Below, in pieces: positions 36,955 to 46,464 of a DNA stretch of 64,000 nucleotides. Made by a program: the position numbers and the translations under genes. The notes beneath the pieces are model-generated. The model saw only the letters and a list, made by a program, of their open reading frames with translations, made no database searches and was not told the DNA's origin. Position 1 is the stretch's first letter, and each line of letters starts with the position of its first letter. Origin of the DNA: Humisphaera borealis (GTDB taxonomy: Bacteria; Planctomycetota; Phycisphaerae; Tepidisphaerales; Tepidisphaeraceae); NCBI RefSeq assembly GCF_015169395.1, contig NZ_CP063458.1, forward strand, positions 1,984,001-2,048,000, read 5' to 3'.

Positions 36955-38106
36955 TCACTTGAACACGATTGCCGGTTCCAACCGCAAAACCTTCAGCAGG
37001 CTCAGTGCCGATGCGGCCAGGCAGATCAGCAGGACCGCCCCGGCCGTACCGATCATCAACCACCAGGGCAGGAGAAAGCTAAGCTCGCTGTTGCGAGTCA
37101 GGTAGCCGAACACGCTGGCGACGCCAACACCGATCCCATAGCCAACGCCGCCGACAAGCCCGGCCTGGAGCAGGATCATCTTGAGCAGCTGTACGTTGCC
37201 GGCGCCCATCGCCTTGAGGGCGCCAAAGTGCTTGAGATTTTCGAGGGTGAACTGGTAGAAGGTCTGGCCGGCGATCGCGACGCCGACAAAGAAGCCGAGC
37301 GTCACGGATATACCGAAGTTGATCGGTATTCCCGTGTTCTCGAAGAAGTAGTTGTAGGTCTTGTCGATGAACTGCTTCTGGGTGTAAGCACCAAGCCCGG
37401 TATCTTCCCGAATCCGCTGACAGAGGTCGGCCGGGGTGATGCCCGGCTTGGCCTTGACCAGCACAAAGCTCAGGAGCTTGCGCTCGAACGGGGCAAAAGT
37501 GGTGGCACGGGTGTAGGTCGTGAAGATCGACGGCTGGCTGTTGAACGTCCGGCTGACGCGGCAGATGCCGACAACCTTGGCGCGATGGTCGTTAAGCTCG
37601 ATCACGTCGCCGATCTTCAGCGGGATCTTCTGGCCGTTGGGGCCGCGCTTGGCGAGCATCCCTGCCGCGCCCACATCGTTGACAATAATCGCATCGGCCT
37701 GCCGAAGGTCGGAGAGCTTGCCCTCGAGCATTTCCGGCGGGCCGCCGGTCAGGGTTTCGTCGTCAAGGCCGCTCACGAAGCAGGCCTGGTAATTGCCGTC
37801 GTCGAGGCGGGCTTTCAGCAGGCCGCGGTACAGCGGGACGGCCCATTCAACCCCCGCGACGCCACGCACACGGTAAAGCTCGGTGTCCGACATCGGTTTG
37901 ACGTCGTCGATGAACTGGACCTTCTCCTCCATCACCCAGATGTCGGGCTGGCCGGCGTCCTCGATCGCGCCGTAGGTGCGCGACATCAGGCCAACAAAGA
38001 TGCCTGCCTGCTGCGTAATGAGCAGCGAAGCAAATGCGACCCCGAATACAATGCCCAGGTACTTCGCCCGGTCGCCGGTGAGCATTTTGAACGCAACGTA
38101 GTTCAT
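36955..38106 (-). CDS. FtsX-like ABC transporter permease
   Basis: 383 residues. An N-terminal membrane helix (YLGIVFGVAFASLLITQQAGIFVGLMS) is followed by a periplasmic MacB-like core domain of about 220 residues and three helices near 265-380 (GFFVGVAIAGQTFYQF; LLQAGLVGGVGYGIGVGVASVF; WWLMIGTAGAVLLICLAASALSLL). This is the DevC/MacB type. The matching ATPase and the membrane-fusion protein are not seen in the window. It is preceded by a TetR regulator on the same strand, 78 bases away, which likely controls it. Transported substrate unknown. Confidence 0.85.
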   Translation of the reverse strand: MNYVAFKMLTGDRAKYLGIVFGVAFASLLITQQAGIFVGLMSRTYGAIEDAGQPDIWVMEEKVQFIDDVKPMSDTELYRVRGVAGVEWAVPLYRGLLKARLDDGNYQACFVSGLDDETLTGGPPEMLEGKLSDLRQADAIIVNDVGAAGMLAKRGPNGQKIPLKIGDVIELNDHRAKVVGICRVSRTFNSQPSIFTTYTRATTFAPFERKLLSFVLVKAKPGITPADLCQRIREDTGLGAYTQKQFIDKTYNYFFENTGIPINFGISVTLGFFVGVAIAGQTFYQFTLENLKHFGALKAMGAGNVQLLKMILLQAGLVGGVGYGIGVGVASVFGYLTRNSELSFLLPWWLMIGTAGAVLLICLAASALSLLKVLRLEPAIVFK

Positions 38107-38184
38107 CGGAGCTTTGCACGACGGACCGATCGGGATGGCACGAGAAACTCTGGCGGAGAGGCAAAAACGCCTCGAGAGGCTATG

Positions 38185-38847
38185 TCACGATTTTTTGGAT
38201 GCTGTCGCCGCGTGGATACCGGCGATGGAGAACCTCGTAATGTGATCCGCGGTCGTCTGGAGAAAATCCGCGCCATAGACGGCGTCGCCGAACAGTCGAG
38301 TGACCACCTCACGTGAATGCTTGTAGAAACAGCATTGGCCGATCACGCTCATCGCGCACGATCGGACGACCTGTTCGTTGACGTCCCCGCCGGCGATGTC
38401 GCGGACGATTCCGTGGAGCAGCTCCGACATCGGGCGGAGCGTTTCCTGGACCAGCTCGTCGAATGCCTCGGTCGGCTCGACCATCTCCCTCGCCATCAAC
38501 TGCCCGTGCCAGCCGGCCGAACCGGTGTCGAGCATGCGGCTGAGCGATCCCAGGACAAAACCACGCAGACGATCAGCCGCGGGCGCGTCGGCAGGGACGC
38601 CCATGAGCGGCGGAAACTTTTCCAGCGATACAACGATCCAATGCTTCAGCGTCGCGGAATACAGCCCGCATTTATCGCCGAAGTGGTAGTTCACGGCGGC
38701 GACATTCGCATCGGCCTTGCGGCAGATCTCCCGCACGGTGGCGTGGTGGAAGCCGTGGTCAGCGAACTCCTGTGCAGCGGCCTCAAGCAGGCGAGCGCAG
38801 GTCTGGGCCTGTCGAGAGATGTCGGGGGGAGTCGCCGTGGTGCTCAT
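38185..38847 (-). CDS. TetR/AcrR family transcriptional regulator
   Basis: 220 residues. The HTH is clear at residues 17-63: RLLEAAAQEFADHGFHHATVREICRKADANVAAVNYHFGDKCGLYSA. The C-terminal domain (about 90-205) fits the CerR/DUF1956 type, a ligand-binding dimerisation domain. It is upstream of an FtsX-like permease and is probably a repressor of it, since TetR-permease couples are common. Regulates its own operon in many such systems; the operator was not identified. A divergent GT87-like gene starts 133 bases upstream. Confidence 0.9.
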   Translation of the reverse strand: MSTTATPPDISRQAQTCARLLEAAAQEFADHGFHHATVREICRKADANVAAVNYHFGDKCGLYSATLKHWIVVSLEKFPPLMGVPADAPAADRLRGFVLGSLSRMLDTGSAGWHGQLMAREMVEPTEAFDELVQETLRPMSELLHGIVRDIAGGDVNEQVVRSCAMSVIGQCCFYKHSREVVTRLFGDAVYGADFLQTTADHITRFSIAGIHAATASKKS

Positions 38848-38980
38848 TCAAACAGTAGTTTAAAACGCCTTCCGCCGGCGGGTCAAATGGCAAACGGATT
38901 TTTGCGTTCAAGGCTGACGCTTCCCAGACCACCGTCGGACGACCTGTTATTCGACCTCTGTTCGTGACAATATCTATGCC

Positions 38981-40612
38981 ATGTCACGTTCCGAGCGGTT
39001 TACCGACGCCTGCCGCGCCACGCTCCTGATTCTGGCCGTCTTCGCCGTCGGGCAGGCGATTCACATTCGTGACGGCGAATACGACGGCATCGCCATTCGG
39101 TGGATCGGTGTCGCGCTGGCCGGAACGCTGGCGGCAATGCTGTTGCCAGGGCTTCCCGGCAGGGAAAAATTGCTGCGACCGGCGACACTCGGGGGCGCCG
39201 CGGCGATCACACTTGCCGCCGCCGCTTGCCTGATTCAACTCCTTCGCAGTCCCCCCTCCGGCTGGAACGAGTGGAGCAACGATCTCAAGCTGGACGACGA
39301 GCGGAACCTGCTGATCTTTCGCACGGGCCTCGGCTTCGCCGCTGCCGCCATCACGGCGCTATTCGCCGCCGACCTGAAGTGGTGGCAGAAAGGGATAGCG
39401 GTTCTCCTGGTTGGTGCAATGGTCGGCTTGGCCGTCGTGATTAGAGTTCCGGCGTTCTACGTTCTCCCCGGCGACAGGGGCATTGACTACGACGCGATGC
39501 CGTCGGCCGCCTTTCACGCCCTCTACACCGCCGCGACCACTTCACTCCTGATGCTGATTAGCCGGAAAGGCCGCTGGGCTATCTCTTTCGCCGCATTTCT
39601 CGTCCTTCACCTGTTGCTCGGAATCTGGATGGTGCGCTCGTGCCCCAATCCCCATATTGATGTCTACGTCTTTCAGCAGTTGGGCGCCAAGGCGTTGCTT
39701 GCCGGCGACAATCCGTACGCCGTCACCTATCCCGACATCTATGCCGCCACCGATCAGGCACAAGACCGGGAGGTCTATGGCAAAGGCCTCTCGAAGGACG
39801 GCCAATTGGCGTTCGGATTCCCCTACCCGCCGCTGAGTTTGCTCCTCTCTACCGCCGGATATTTCGTCGGCGGCGACCACCGGTATGCCCAGGCGGTGGC
39901 GATACCCCTCGCCGCACTGCTGTTGGCATTCGCCCGTCCCGGTCGATGGGGCGGATTGGCGGCGATCCTCCTGCTGCTGACGCCCAGGGCGTTCTTCATC
40001 ATCGGACGAGGTTGGACCGAACCGTTCGTCGTCCTCATGCTGGCGCTGGTGATCTTCACGGCGTACCGAAAGCCTCGGCTCCTGCCGATCGCGCTCGGGC
40101 TTTTCCTGGCGAGCAAGCAGTATCTGGTGTTCGCCGTGCCGCTCGCGTGGCTGCTTGTGCCAAACCCGCGCGACTGGAAAGCCGCCGTCCGCCTCATCGG
40201 CGGAGCCTTGCTCGTCGCGGCTGTGGTCACGCTTCCCCTGGCGCTCTGGGACCTCAAATCTTTCTGGCATTCCACGGTGACCGTTCAGCAGGTCGCCCCG
40301 TTCCGCGAAGACGCGCTGAGTTGGCTCGTCTGGTGGTACCAACGGTCCCCGATCAAGGACGTCAAGCCGGAAGCGTGGATCGCATTCGCCGTGGCGATAC
40401 CCGTATTGGTCCTCGCACTGGCGATCTGCCCGCGAAACCCGGCCGGCTTCTGCCTGGCGATCGCCGCCGTCTACCTGCCGTTCATCGCGTTTAATAAGCA
40501 GGCATTCGCCAACTACTACTTCTTTGTGATCGGAGCGATGGTCTGCGCCCTGTCGGCACTTCGCCCGCTGGTGGAAGAAGTGCAGCCCAGTCCAAAGAAC
40601 TGCTCACCGTAA
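38981..40612 (+). CDS. Polytopic membrane protein, probable GT87/DUF2029-type glycosyltransferase
   Basis: 543 residues with about ten to twelve hydrophobic segments, the first at residues 11-24 (TLLILAVFAVGQAI). It has the two features common in DUF2029/GT87 mannosyltransferases: a short periplasmic loop with NPHIDVYVFQQLGAKALLAGDNPY-like sequence after helix six (acidic pair near 225) and Phe/Trp-rich helices such as FIIGRGWTEPFVVLMLALVIF and LFLASKQYLVFAVPLAWLL. These transfer sugars from polyprenyl-phosphate donors. The call is by overall pattern, and other GT-C proteins are possible. It starts upstream of DUF58 on the same strand, 49 bases apart. Confidence 0.7.
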   Translation: MSRSERFTDACRATLLILAVFAVGQAIHIRDGEYDGIAIRWIGVALAGTLAAMLLPGLPGREKLLRPATLGGAAAITLAAAACLIQLLRSPPSGWNEWSNDLKLDDERNLLIFRTGLGFAAAAITALFAADLKWWQKGIAVLLVGAMVGLAVVIRVPAFYVLPGDRGIDYDAMPSAAFHALYTAATTSLLMLISRKGRWAISFAAFLVLHLLLGIWMVRSCPNPHIDVYVFQQLGAKALLAGDNPYAVTYPDIYAATDQAQDREVYGKGLSKDGQLAFGFPYPPLSLLLSTAGYFVGGDHRYAQAVAIPLAALLLAFARPGRWGGLAAILLLLTPRAFFIIGRGWTEPFVVLMLALVIFTAYRKPRLLPIALGLFLASKQYLVFAVPLAWLLVPNPRDWKAAVRLIGGALLVAAVVTLPLALWDLKSFWHSTVTVQQVAPFREDALSWLVWWYQRSPIKDVKPEAWIAFAVAIPVLVLALAICPRNPAGFCLAIAAVYLPFIAFNKQAFANYYFFVIGAMVCALSALRPLVEEVQPSPKNCSP

Positions 40613-40661
40613 ACGTTGGTTCCCGGTAAGATGATCGTGGTGTTGTAAGGTCCCGCCCGCG

Positions 40662-41888
40662 ATGCGATTGCCATTCACCGCCAAACCCGCCTACGCCCCG
40701 CCGCCGATCCGTCGGCGGCCCAGCCTCGACTTCTCCCTCGTCGGGCTCGTCTACTGCTGCATGATGATGTTCATGGGGCTCGCCGCGATTAACAGCGGCG
40801 CGAACCTGCTCTACGGCGTGTTCGGTCTGATGATCGGCGTGCTCATCCTGGCGGCGATCCTCAGCAAGCGCGTGCTGCGAAAGCTGACGGTCCACCGCGT
40901 GCTCCCCGACCATGCGATCGTCGGCGTGCCGTCCCGGATCGTTTACCAGTTCGCCAACGCCAAGCGATTCTACCCGAGCCTCTCGGTGACCGTTTCCGAG
41001 ATCGACGCCGCCGACGGTTTCACGAAGCAGCCGCAGGCCTACATGCTGCACGCGGCGGCCGGCATGACGGCATCCGTGCCAACCGAAGTCATTCCCCGCC
41101 GTCGCGGGCTTCATCAGCTCGACCGCTTTCAGATCAGCACGAGTTTCCCGTTCGGGTTCATCAAGCGGGCGCTAACCGACCGGCAGAAGGACCACCTGCT
41201 GGTTTATCCGACGATCGGTTCTGTCGATCGCGCCGTTCTCAACATGTGCCGCGCCGCCGACAAAACCGGCGCCATGATGCGGCCACGCCAGGGCGGGCAG
41301 GACGAGTTTTACGGCGTGAAGGAACATCGCCCCGGCGAAAGTCCGCGGCACATCTACTGGAAGCGGTCCGCCCGAACCGCTGCCACCGGCGTGCTCGTCG
41401 CCCGCGAGATGACGCAGGTCGCCCCACCGCGACTGCTGCTGCTGGTCGATACCTGGGTCAGCGACCAATCCGCCCCGAAAGTGGCAGGGGTCGAGCGATC
41501 AGTCGCGATGGCCGCCACGCTCGCCGACTGCGCGATCGAACAAGACCTCTCGGTCGGCATGCTCGCTTGGTCCGACGGCTGGAAATACCTTGAACCCAGC
41601 CGCGGCAAGCGGCATCGCGGCGACCTGCTCTCGGCGCTGGCTCGCCTTCCGCTTCAGACCATCGCGTCGACATCACAGCTCATGGACGAGGGCCTGCGCT
41701 ACATCCGCGACGGCGCGACGGCGGTTCTGCTCACGCCGCAAGCGCTCCCGGCCGGAATCGATACGCGTCAGCGCGGCGCGGTCGTCGTGCTCCCCTCCGA
41801 CGACCCGCAAATCCGCCGGTGGTTCACGTTCGAAGCGCGTGTCGATTTCATGACCTGTTCGCCGGCCGTGGAATCGAAGGTGAAATGA
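40662..41888 (+). CDS. DUF58 domain protein
   Basis: 408 residues. Two membrane helices near residues 25-70 (GLVYCCMMMFMGLAAINSGANLLYGVFGLMIGVLILAAILS) are followed by a beta-rich part and then the DUF58 core: DEFYGVKEHRPGESPRHIYWKRSARTA with the RxYRPGD-like motif, and a vWA-type remainder (PRLLLLVDTWVSDQS). DUF58 proteins act with MoxR ATPases and often TgpA transglutaminases. Here MoxR is the next gene but read in the opposite direction (stop to stop, 27 bases). Confidence 0.9.
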   Translation: MRLPFTAKPAYAPPPIRRRPSLDFSLVGLVYCCMMMFMGLAAINSGANLLYGVFGLMIGVLILAAILSKRVLRKLTVHRVLPDHAIVGVPSRIVYQFANAKRFYPSLSVTVSEIDAADGFTKQPQAYMLHAAAGMTASVPTEVIPRRRGLHQLDRFQISTSFPFGFIKRALTDRQKDHLLVYPTIGSVDRAVLNMCRAADKTGAMMRPRQGGQDEFYGVKEHRPGESPRHIYWKRSARTAATGVLVAREMTQVAPPRLLLLVDTWVSDQSAPKVAGVERSVAMAATLADCAIEQDLSVGMLAWSDGWKYLEPSRGKRHRGDLLSALARLPLQTIASTSQLMDEGLRYIRDGATAVLLTPQALPAGIDTRQRGAVVVLPSDDPQIRRWFTFEARVDFMTCSPAVESKVK

Positions 41889-41915
41889 GAGTGCCGAGTC
41901 GGAACTCTTGCTACA

Positions 41916-42848
41916 TCAGCGAGGCGTCGGTGTTCGGTCGAGAATCGCCTGCAGCACCGTCGCGACCGCCGTCCCGCTTCCGTTGCTCAGGTACGCCTTG
42001 CCGACGACACGATGGGCCGTCACCGCGATGAACAGCGTCTTGACGTCGTCCGGCGTGACATAGTTCCGTCCGCGGACCAGCGCCAACGCCTGACACGCCT
42101 GCGTCAGCGACAACGCCCCGCGCGGCGACACACCCAGGTGCAGTTCGTCGCTCTGGCGGGTCGCGGCGACCAGGTCTAGGATGTAGTCGATGATGCCGGG
42201 ATCGAGCTTCACGTGCGGGGATCGATCCTGCAGCTCGACCACCTCCGCCGCCGTCATCACCGGCTTGAGCTTATCGATGCCCGTCCGCCCCGGCTGCAGG
42301 GTCAGAATCTGGTGCTCGGATTTGCGGTCGGGGTAGCCCAGCGCCACCCGGAGAATGAAACGGTCGAGCTGGTTTTCCGGCAGGTGATACGTGCCCTCGA
42401 ACTCGATCGGGTTCTGCGTCGCGACCAGCATGAACGGCCGCTCCAGGATGATCGTCTTGTTCTCGACGCTCACCTGCTCTTCGCTCATCGCCTCCAGAAG
42501 GGCCGACTGCGTCCGCGGCGTCGTGCGGTTGATTTCGTCGGCAAGCACGATGTTGGCGAACACCGGACCGGGACGGAACTCAAACGCGTGTGTCTGCGTG
42601 TTGTAAACGCTCACCCCCAGCACATCGCCGGGCAGCAGATCGGGTGTGAGCTGAATCCGGCTGAAGCGGCAATCGACGCTCTTGGCCAGCGCCCGCGCCA
42701 GCACCGTCTTGCCGACGCCGGGCACGTCTTCAATCAATACATGGCCGCGCGCCACGAGCCCCACCAGAAGGAGGTCGACGGCATTCACGTCGCCGAGGAA
42801 GACGGTCTGGATATTGGCGCGGAGCCGGTCGATGAGCGGTTCGGACAC
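41916..42848 (-). CDS. MoxR-family AAA+ ATPase
   Basis: 310 residues, GTG start with GGTGG five bases upstream. Walker A GVPGVGKTVLARALAKS at about residue 42, Walker B VLADEINRTTPRTQSALLEAMSE near 101, sensor 1 ATQNPIEFEGTYHLPENQLDRF near 143 with the typical MoxR ENQLDRF, and the lid domain with a C-terminal helix (LALVRGRNYVTPDDVKTLF). MoxR proteins are AAA+ chaperones that remodel partner complexes, frequently with DUF58 proteins and vWA proteins. Its DUF58 partner faces it tail to tail. Confidence 0.94.
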   Translation of the reverse strand: MSEPLIDRLRANIQTVFLGDVNAVDLLLVGLVARGHVLIEDVPGVGKTVLARALAKSVDCRFSRIQLTPDLLPGDVLGVSVYNTQTHAFEFRPGPVFANIVLADEINRTTPRTQSALLEAMSEEQVSVENKTIILERPFMLVATQNPIEFEGTYHLPENQLDRFILRVALGYPDRKSEHQILTLQPGRTGIDKLKPVMTAAEVVELQDRSPHVKLDPGIIDYILDLVAATRQSDELHLGVSPRGALSLTQACQALALVRGRNYVTPDDVKTLFIAVTAHRVVGKAYLSNGSGTAVATVLQAILDRTPTPR

Positions 42849-43128
42849 GAAACCACCTGGCTATAAGGCAACAAATCGGGCCGCTGCCGGGGGTTGCAAC
42901 ACCCTCCTCCCGGATCGTTCTCGGCCGGCGGCATTCTATAGCGTTCGGTGGACTTGTATAGGCTTCATCGTTTCGCGACGCGGTTCCCGCCGCCATGTCA
43001 CCGCCGATGGCGACGAGTGCATCGATCGCCCTCTCCATGCGACGGCCGCCCCGGAAGGGCCGGCGCGGCCGATCGCCAGGGAGAGAATCAGAACCGTCAG
43101 CCGATGCTTACTCCGTCGTGTCCAGCGG

Positions 43129-44007
43129 TCACTCCGCCGTGCGATCGTAGAACGTCCATCCCTTGGAGTAACCTTCCATCGCCCCGAAGTCGTCCCGGTG
43201 CACGAAGCGGGCGCTACCGTCCGTATACGACATGCACATGCCTTCGACCTCGGCCGTCCTTTGGAACGGCTGACTCGAACCGGCCAGCCCCAGACCGCTG
43301 TACGACTTGCCGTAGTGAGGAAGCATCGTCCCGTAGACGACGCTGGCGTAGTTGTAGCAGGTCAGCAGCGTACGCGTGGTCGGTCTGTCGCCGACGGCGC
43401 GCGTGAGTGTGTACGGTTTTGCGGTCGGTGTGCCGTCGGGGTTGTATGTCGTCTTGTAAACGCGGTCCGGATTGCGGCCACCCCAATACACCCAGCCGGC
43501 CTGCACCCGCTGCCCCGTTCCGCCGTAGTAAGCCAGGTCGGCGATCTTCTCGCTCATGGGGGAGTCGTAGAGCCACGCGTTACAGGAGATGACGCCGAGC
43601 TTTTCGGCCGGCACCTTCACACCACCCTGCGCCGCGGATGTGGCATCGGGCGCCGAGCCGTTGAAGCGAATCAGCACGTCGAAGAAGCTCGAGTGCATCT
43701 GGCTCAGGTCGTCGCTGCCGATGCCGGTGCCGAAGCCATTGCCCCGCTCGCCACGAGGCCAGCGGCCACGACTCTCGCCGGCGTACGAGATACAGGCCAG
43801 CGCCGCCTGACGAATATTGCTCAGGTCCTGCGTCTTCATCGCCGCCATCCGCGCCCGCTGAAGGCTCGGCAGCAGAATGGAGATCAGCAGTGCGATAATG
43901 CCGATCACCACCAACAGTTCGACGAGCGTAAACGCCCCACGATTCATGAACGCTGACGGCCGAACGAGTTCGCCTGATCCGACGGGTACAACAATCGGGT
44001 CTTGCAT
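43129..44007 (-). CDS. Type IV pilin-like/DUF1559-type secreted protein
   Basis: 292 residues from the ATG at 44007, which is preceded by AAAGG; an internal ATG at 43947 gives a shorter leader. The N-terminal signal is MNRG-AFTLVELLVVIGIIALLISILLPSL, a prepilin peptidase site (cleavage after Gly, Glu at +5) followed by a membrane helix. The rest is Gly/Tyr-rich and ends with SYTDGSARFVHRDDFGA, which fits the C-terminal H-x-DG element of the DUF1559 type II secretion-like family, very abundant in planctomycetes. Probably a pseudopilin-like surface protein; function unknown. Confidence 0.82.
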   Translation of the reverse strand: MQDPIVVPVGSGELVRPSAFMNRGAFTLVELLVVIGIIALLISILLPSLQRARMAAMKTQDLSNIRQAALACISYAGESRGRWPRGERGNGFGTGIGSDDLSQMHSSFFDVLIRFNGSAPDATSAAQGGVKVPAEKLGVISCNAWLYDSPMSEKIADLAYYGGTGQRVQAGWVYWGGRNPDRVYKTTYNPDGTPTAKPYTLTRAVGDRPTTRTLLTCYNYASVVYGTMLPHYGKSYSGLGLAGSSQPFQRTAEVEGMCMSYTDGSARFVHRDDFGAMEGYSKGWTFYDRTAE

Positions 44008-44341
44008 GACAACCTTTGCTGGACTGCGGCCCGTCGGACCGTTCCAAGGCGCGACAGGACACAGAAGGACCGCTGCCGACACAGGTACGGCAACAGGGTT
44101 TCACCATAACGATATGGCGACAGCAATTATCACTGCAAAACGCGGGCCAGCCGCTCCTCAGCTCGAATACCGGGTAAACGTTATGACCAGCCCGCTTACG
44201 GGCGACGCAATCCGCACCCCACTGCCCATCAACGCGGCGTCTCGCGGCCCCGCTCACGCCATCTCACCGACCAGGATGCCCGCCTCCTCGATCGTCCAGT
44301 GTTGCACTCGCTTCAGCGCCGCACTCACTTCGGTGCTGCAT

Positions 44342-44908
44342 TCACTTCAGCGCCGCCAACACCTCGGTGCTCGTCGCTCGTCCGCCGTGACTCTTGCTCA
44401 CCTTCGCGAAGCAGACCACGTTCTTCTGGTCCACGACGAACGCCGACGGATACGCCGTCTCCTTCGCCGCGTTCCAACGCAGTCCGTAGGCGTTGGTAAA
44501 CGCATAGTCCGGATCGAGCACCAGCGTAAAGCCCTCCGGAAGGTTCTTCGCACCGGCGAACTCGGCCGCGTGCTGCTTCAGCTTCTCGGCAGGTCCGGGG
44601 TAGACCAGCAACACCTGCACGCCCGCCGACCGCAACGCGTCGGCCTCGGCGATAAACTCGGCGACCTGCTTCGTGCAGATCGGACACTGGTAGCCGGGCC
44701 AACCTCGAAGCACGATCAGGACCACTCTGCTCCTGGCGGTCAGCCCGTGCAGCGATGCCTTACCTTCGCCCGTCGCCAGCGGCAGCTCGAAGTTCTTCGC
44801 GGTATCGCCAACCGCCGGCGGCAACACCGATTTTTCCACCGCCAACACGAGCGCCGGAAACGACAACAACGCGATTGCCAGTGCGGCGTGGCAGAAGGAG
44901 CCAATCAT
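44342..44908 (-). CDS. Secreted redoxin/AhpC-TSA-like protein
   Basis: 188 residues from the ATG at 44908, with GGAGAG five bases upstream; the open frame continues further but with non-protein-like sequence. A signal peptide (FCHAALAIALLSFPALVLA) leads to a thioredoxin-like fold with WPGYQCPICTKQVAEFIAEAD: a CxxC redox pair placed where AhpC/TSA-family enzymes have their active site, and TVVLIVLRGWPGYQ as the strand before it. It probably reduces periplasmic peroxides or disulfides. The 3' end is partly duplicated just past the stop (44311-44338 repeats 44345-44372). Confidence 0.8.
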   Translation of the reverse strand: MIGSFCHAALAIALLSFPALVLAVEKSVLPPAVGDTAKNFELPLATGEGKASLHGLTARSRVVLIVLRGWPGYQCPICTKQVAEFIAEADALRSAGVQVLLVYPGPAEKLKQHAAEFAGAKNLPEGFTLVLDPDYAFTNAYGLRWNAAKETAYPSAFVVDQKNVVCFAKVSKSHGGRATSTEVLAALK

Positions 44909-45059
44909 GGGATCTCTCCGGGCCGGGCCAATCTGCCGGCGACACCCGCCGACCATCGCACTACGCGGCCGTCCCGAAGAGTTATTCCAATCTTTCGGCA
45001 AATCTCTCAAAACCTGTCAAAACGCATCGCGCCAAACAACTTAGACTCGCCGCTCAACT

Positions 45060-46402
45060 TCACTTCCCCGCCGCCGCGGCCATCTCCACGATCAATTCCT
45101 TCCCGAACGCCATCCGGTCCGCCGGCAGGGGCCGACGTCCCAGCTTCTTCACCGTGCTCGTGCGCAGTTCCATCAGCGCCACCGGAACGCCATGCGTCTG
45201 CCAGAGCGAATTGGTGCTGTCGCCCGGCGGCTGGACGACCGCCTTGGGGTTCGGCTTCTGGAACTTCTGGCTCGGCTCGAACTGCGTCCGCTCCACCAGC
45301 GCGTCGTACAGCTTGGCAAACCTTCCAAACGCCTGCTCGTCCGTCGCTGCCGTTTGCAGATATTCCCCCGTCTCGGTGTTGTGCAGGTTGACCATCAGGT
45401 CGATCTTCGGCCCCACGCTGTGCGCCGCCACGATCGCCTTCTTCCCATACCAGATCTCCGGCATTCGCTTCAGCATCTCCGGGTCGCGCAGATCGACGGC
45501 GAGCCAGTTGCGGTTCAGGTCGTACCCGTTGGCGTTAAACCGCACCTTGCCGGCGGCGCAGCCGTCGATATCGATCATCGGCGTAAACCGAAACAGCGTC
45601 GTCTTCCGCAGCTCGACCGCCTTGGGATCGTCCGAGATCACAAACCGCAGCGCCCCTTCCATCACATAACTCGTCCCGCTCTCCCACGCGTGCTGCCGGG
45701 CCTGCAGCCAGATGCACGCCTTCTTGTCGTCGGCGACCGAGAAATCAGTCACCGTCACCATCGGCAGATCATGCCCGCCGGCCGTCTTGCCGATCATCTC
45801 CACCCGCGCCGCCCGCGACCGGCCGACGTCTTCCAGCAGTCGCTCCAGATCACTCGGGGTGTATGGCGGTTGATGGGCGATCCACACCACATCCACATCC
45901 GGCGTAAACCGGATCGTCCCCTCTTTTGCCGTCGCGTCCCACGTGAATTGCTCGGGCGTGAAGTACGTCCACTGCTTGCCGTCGGTGCTCCAGGCCGGCC
46001 CGTTGTCCGGGCCGTGCGGCACCGCGCGGGGCGATAGTTGTATTCGCCGACGAGATCCGTCATCGTCAGCGCAAGCGACCTTCCGCGGACGTTTTCCATC
46101 CGGAAGTAGAACCAGCTCGTCTGGCGATTGCGTCCCTGCTCGTTGTGCTGGCCGGGGACGGCACATCGAAAGCTGCTCGCATCGGCCGCCGCACCGGCCC
46201 CCACCGACCCGACTGCCTCCACCTTGCCGAGCATGCCGCCCTGGAAGTTGGTCGAGAAGGTGATCGCCGGCCGAGTCGCCGGCCCCGTCGCCGGCCCAGC
46301 GACAACCGCGTCCCCCCGCCCCACCCCCGCCCAAAGCGCAGCCGACACCCCCACCAGGACAAACCAGCCACGCGCCACAAACAGTCCATGTCGTCCAGTC
46401 AT
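45060..46402 (-). CDS. M14 zinc carboxypeptidase-like protein, probable frameshift
   Basis: Read from the ATG at 46402 (GGAGG six bases upstream) with a signal peptide, then ITFSTNFQGGMLGKVE and WFYFRMENVRG up to EYNYRP. There the coding frame shifts by one base in a run of four G (46028-46031, CCCC in the coding sense) and continues as RAVPHGPDNGPAWSTDGKQW to the end. One more C would restore a single protein of about 447 residues. The peptidase part has zinc-binding QARQHAWESG (HxxE), NLHNTETGEYL (third His) and ALMELR, where the Glu may be catalytic. The family includes secreted peptidases. The shift may be a mutation, a sequencing error or programmed slippage. Confidence 0.75.
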
Positions 46403-46464
46403 CGCCACCTCCACTACATGCCCCCCACGCCTTCGTGCCTTCGTGCCCCCCGTGCCTTCCCGCC

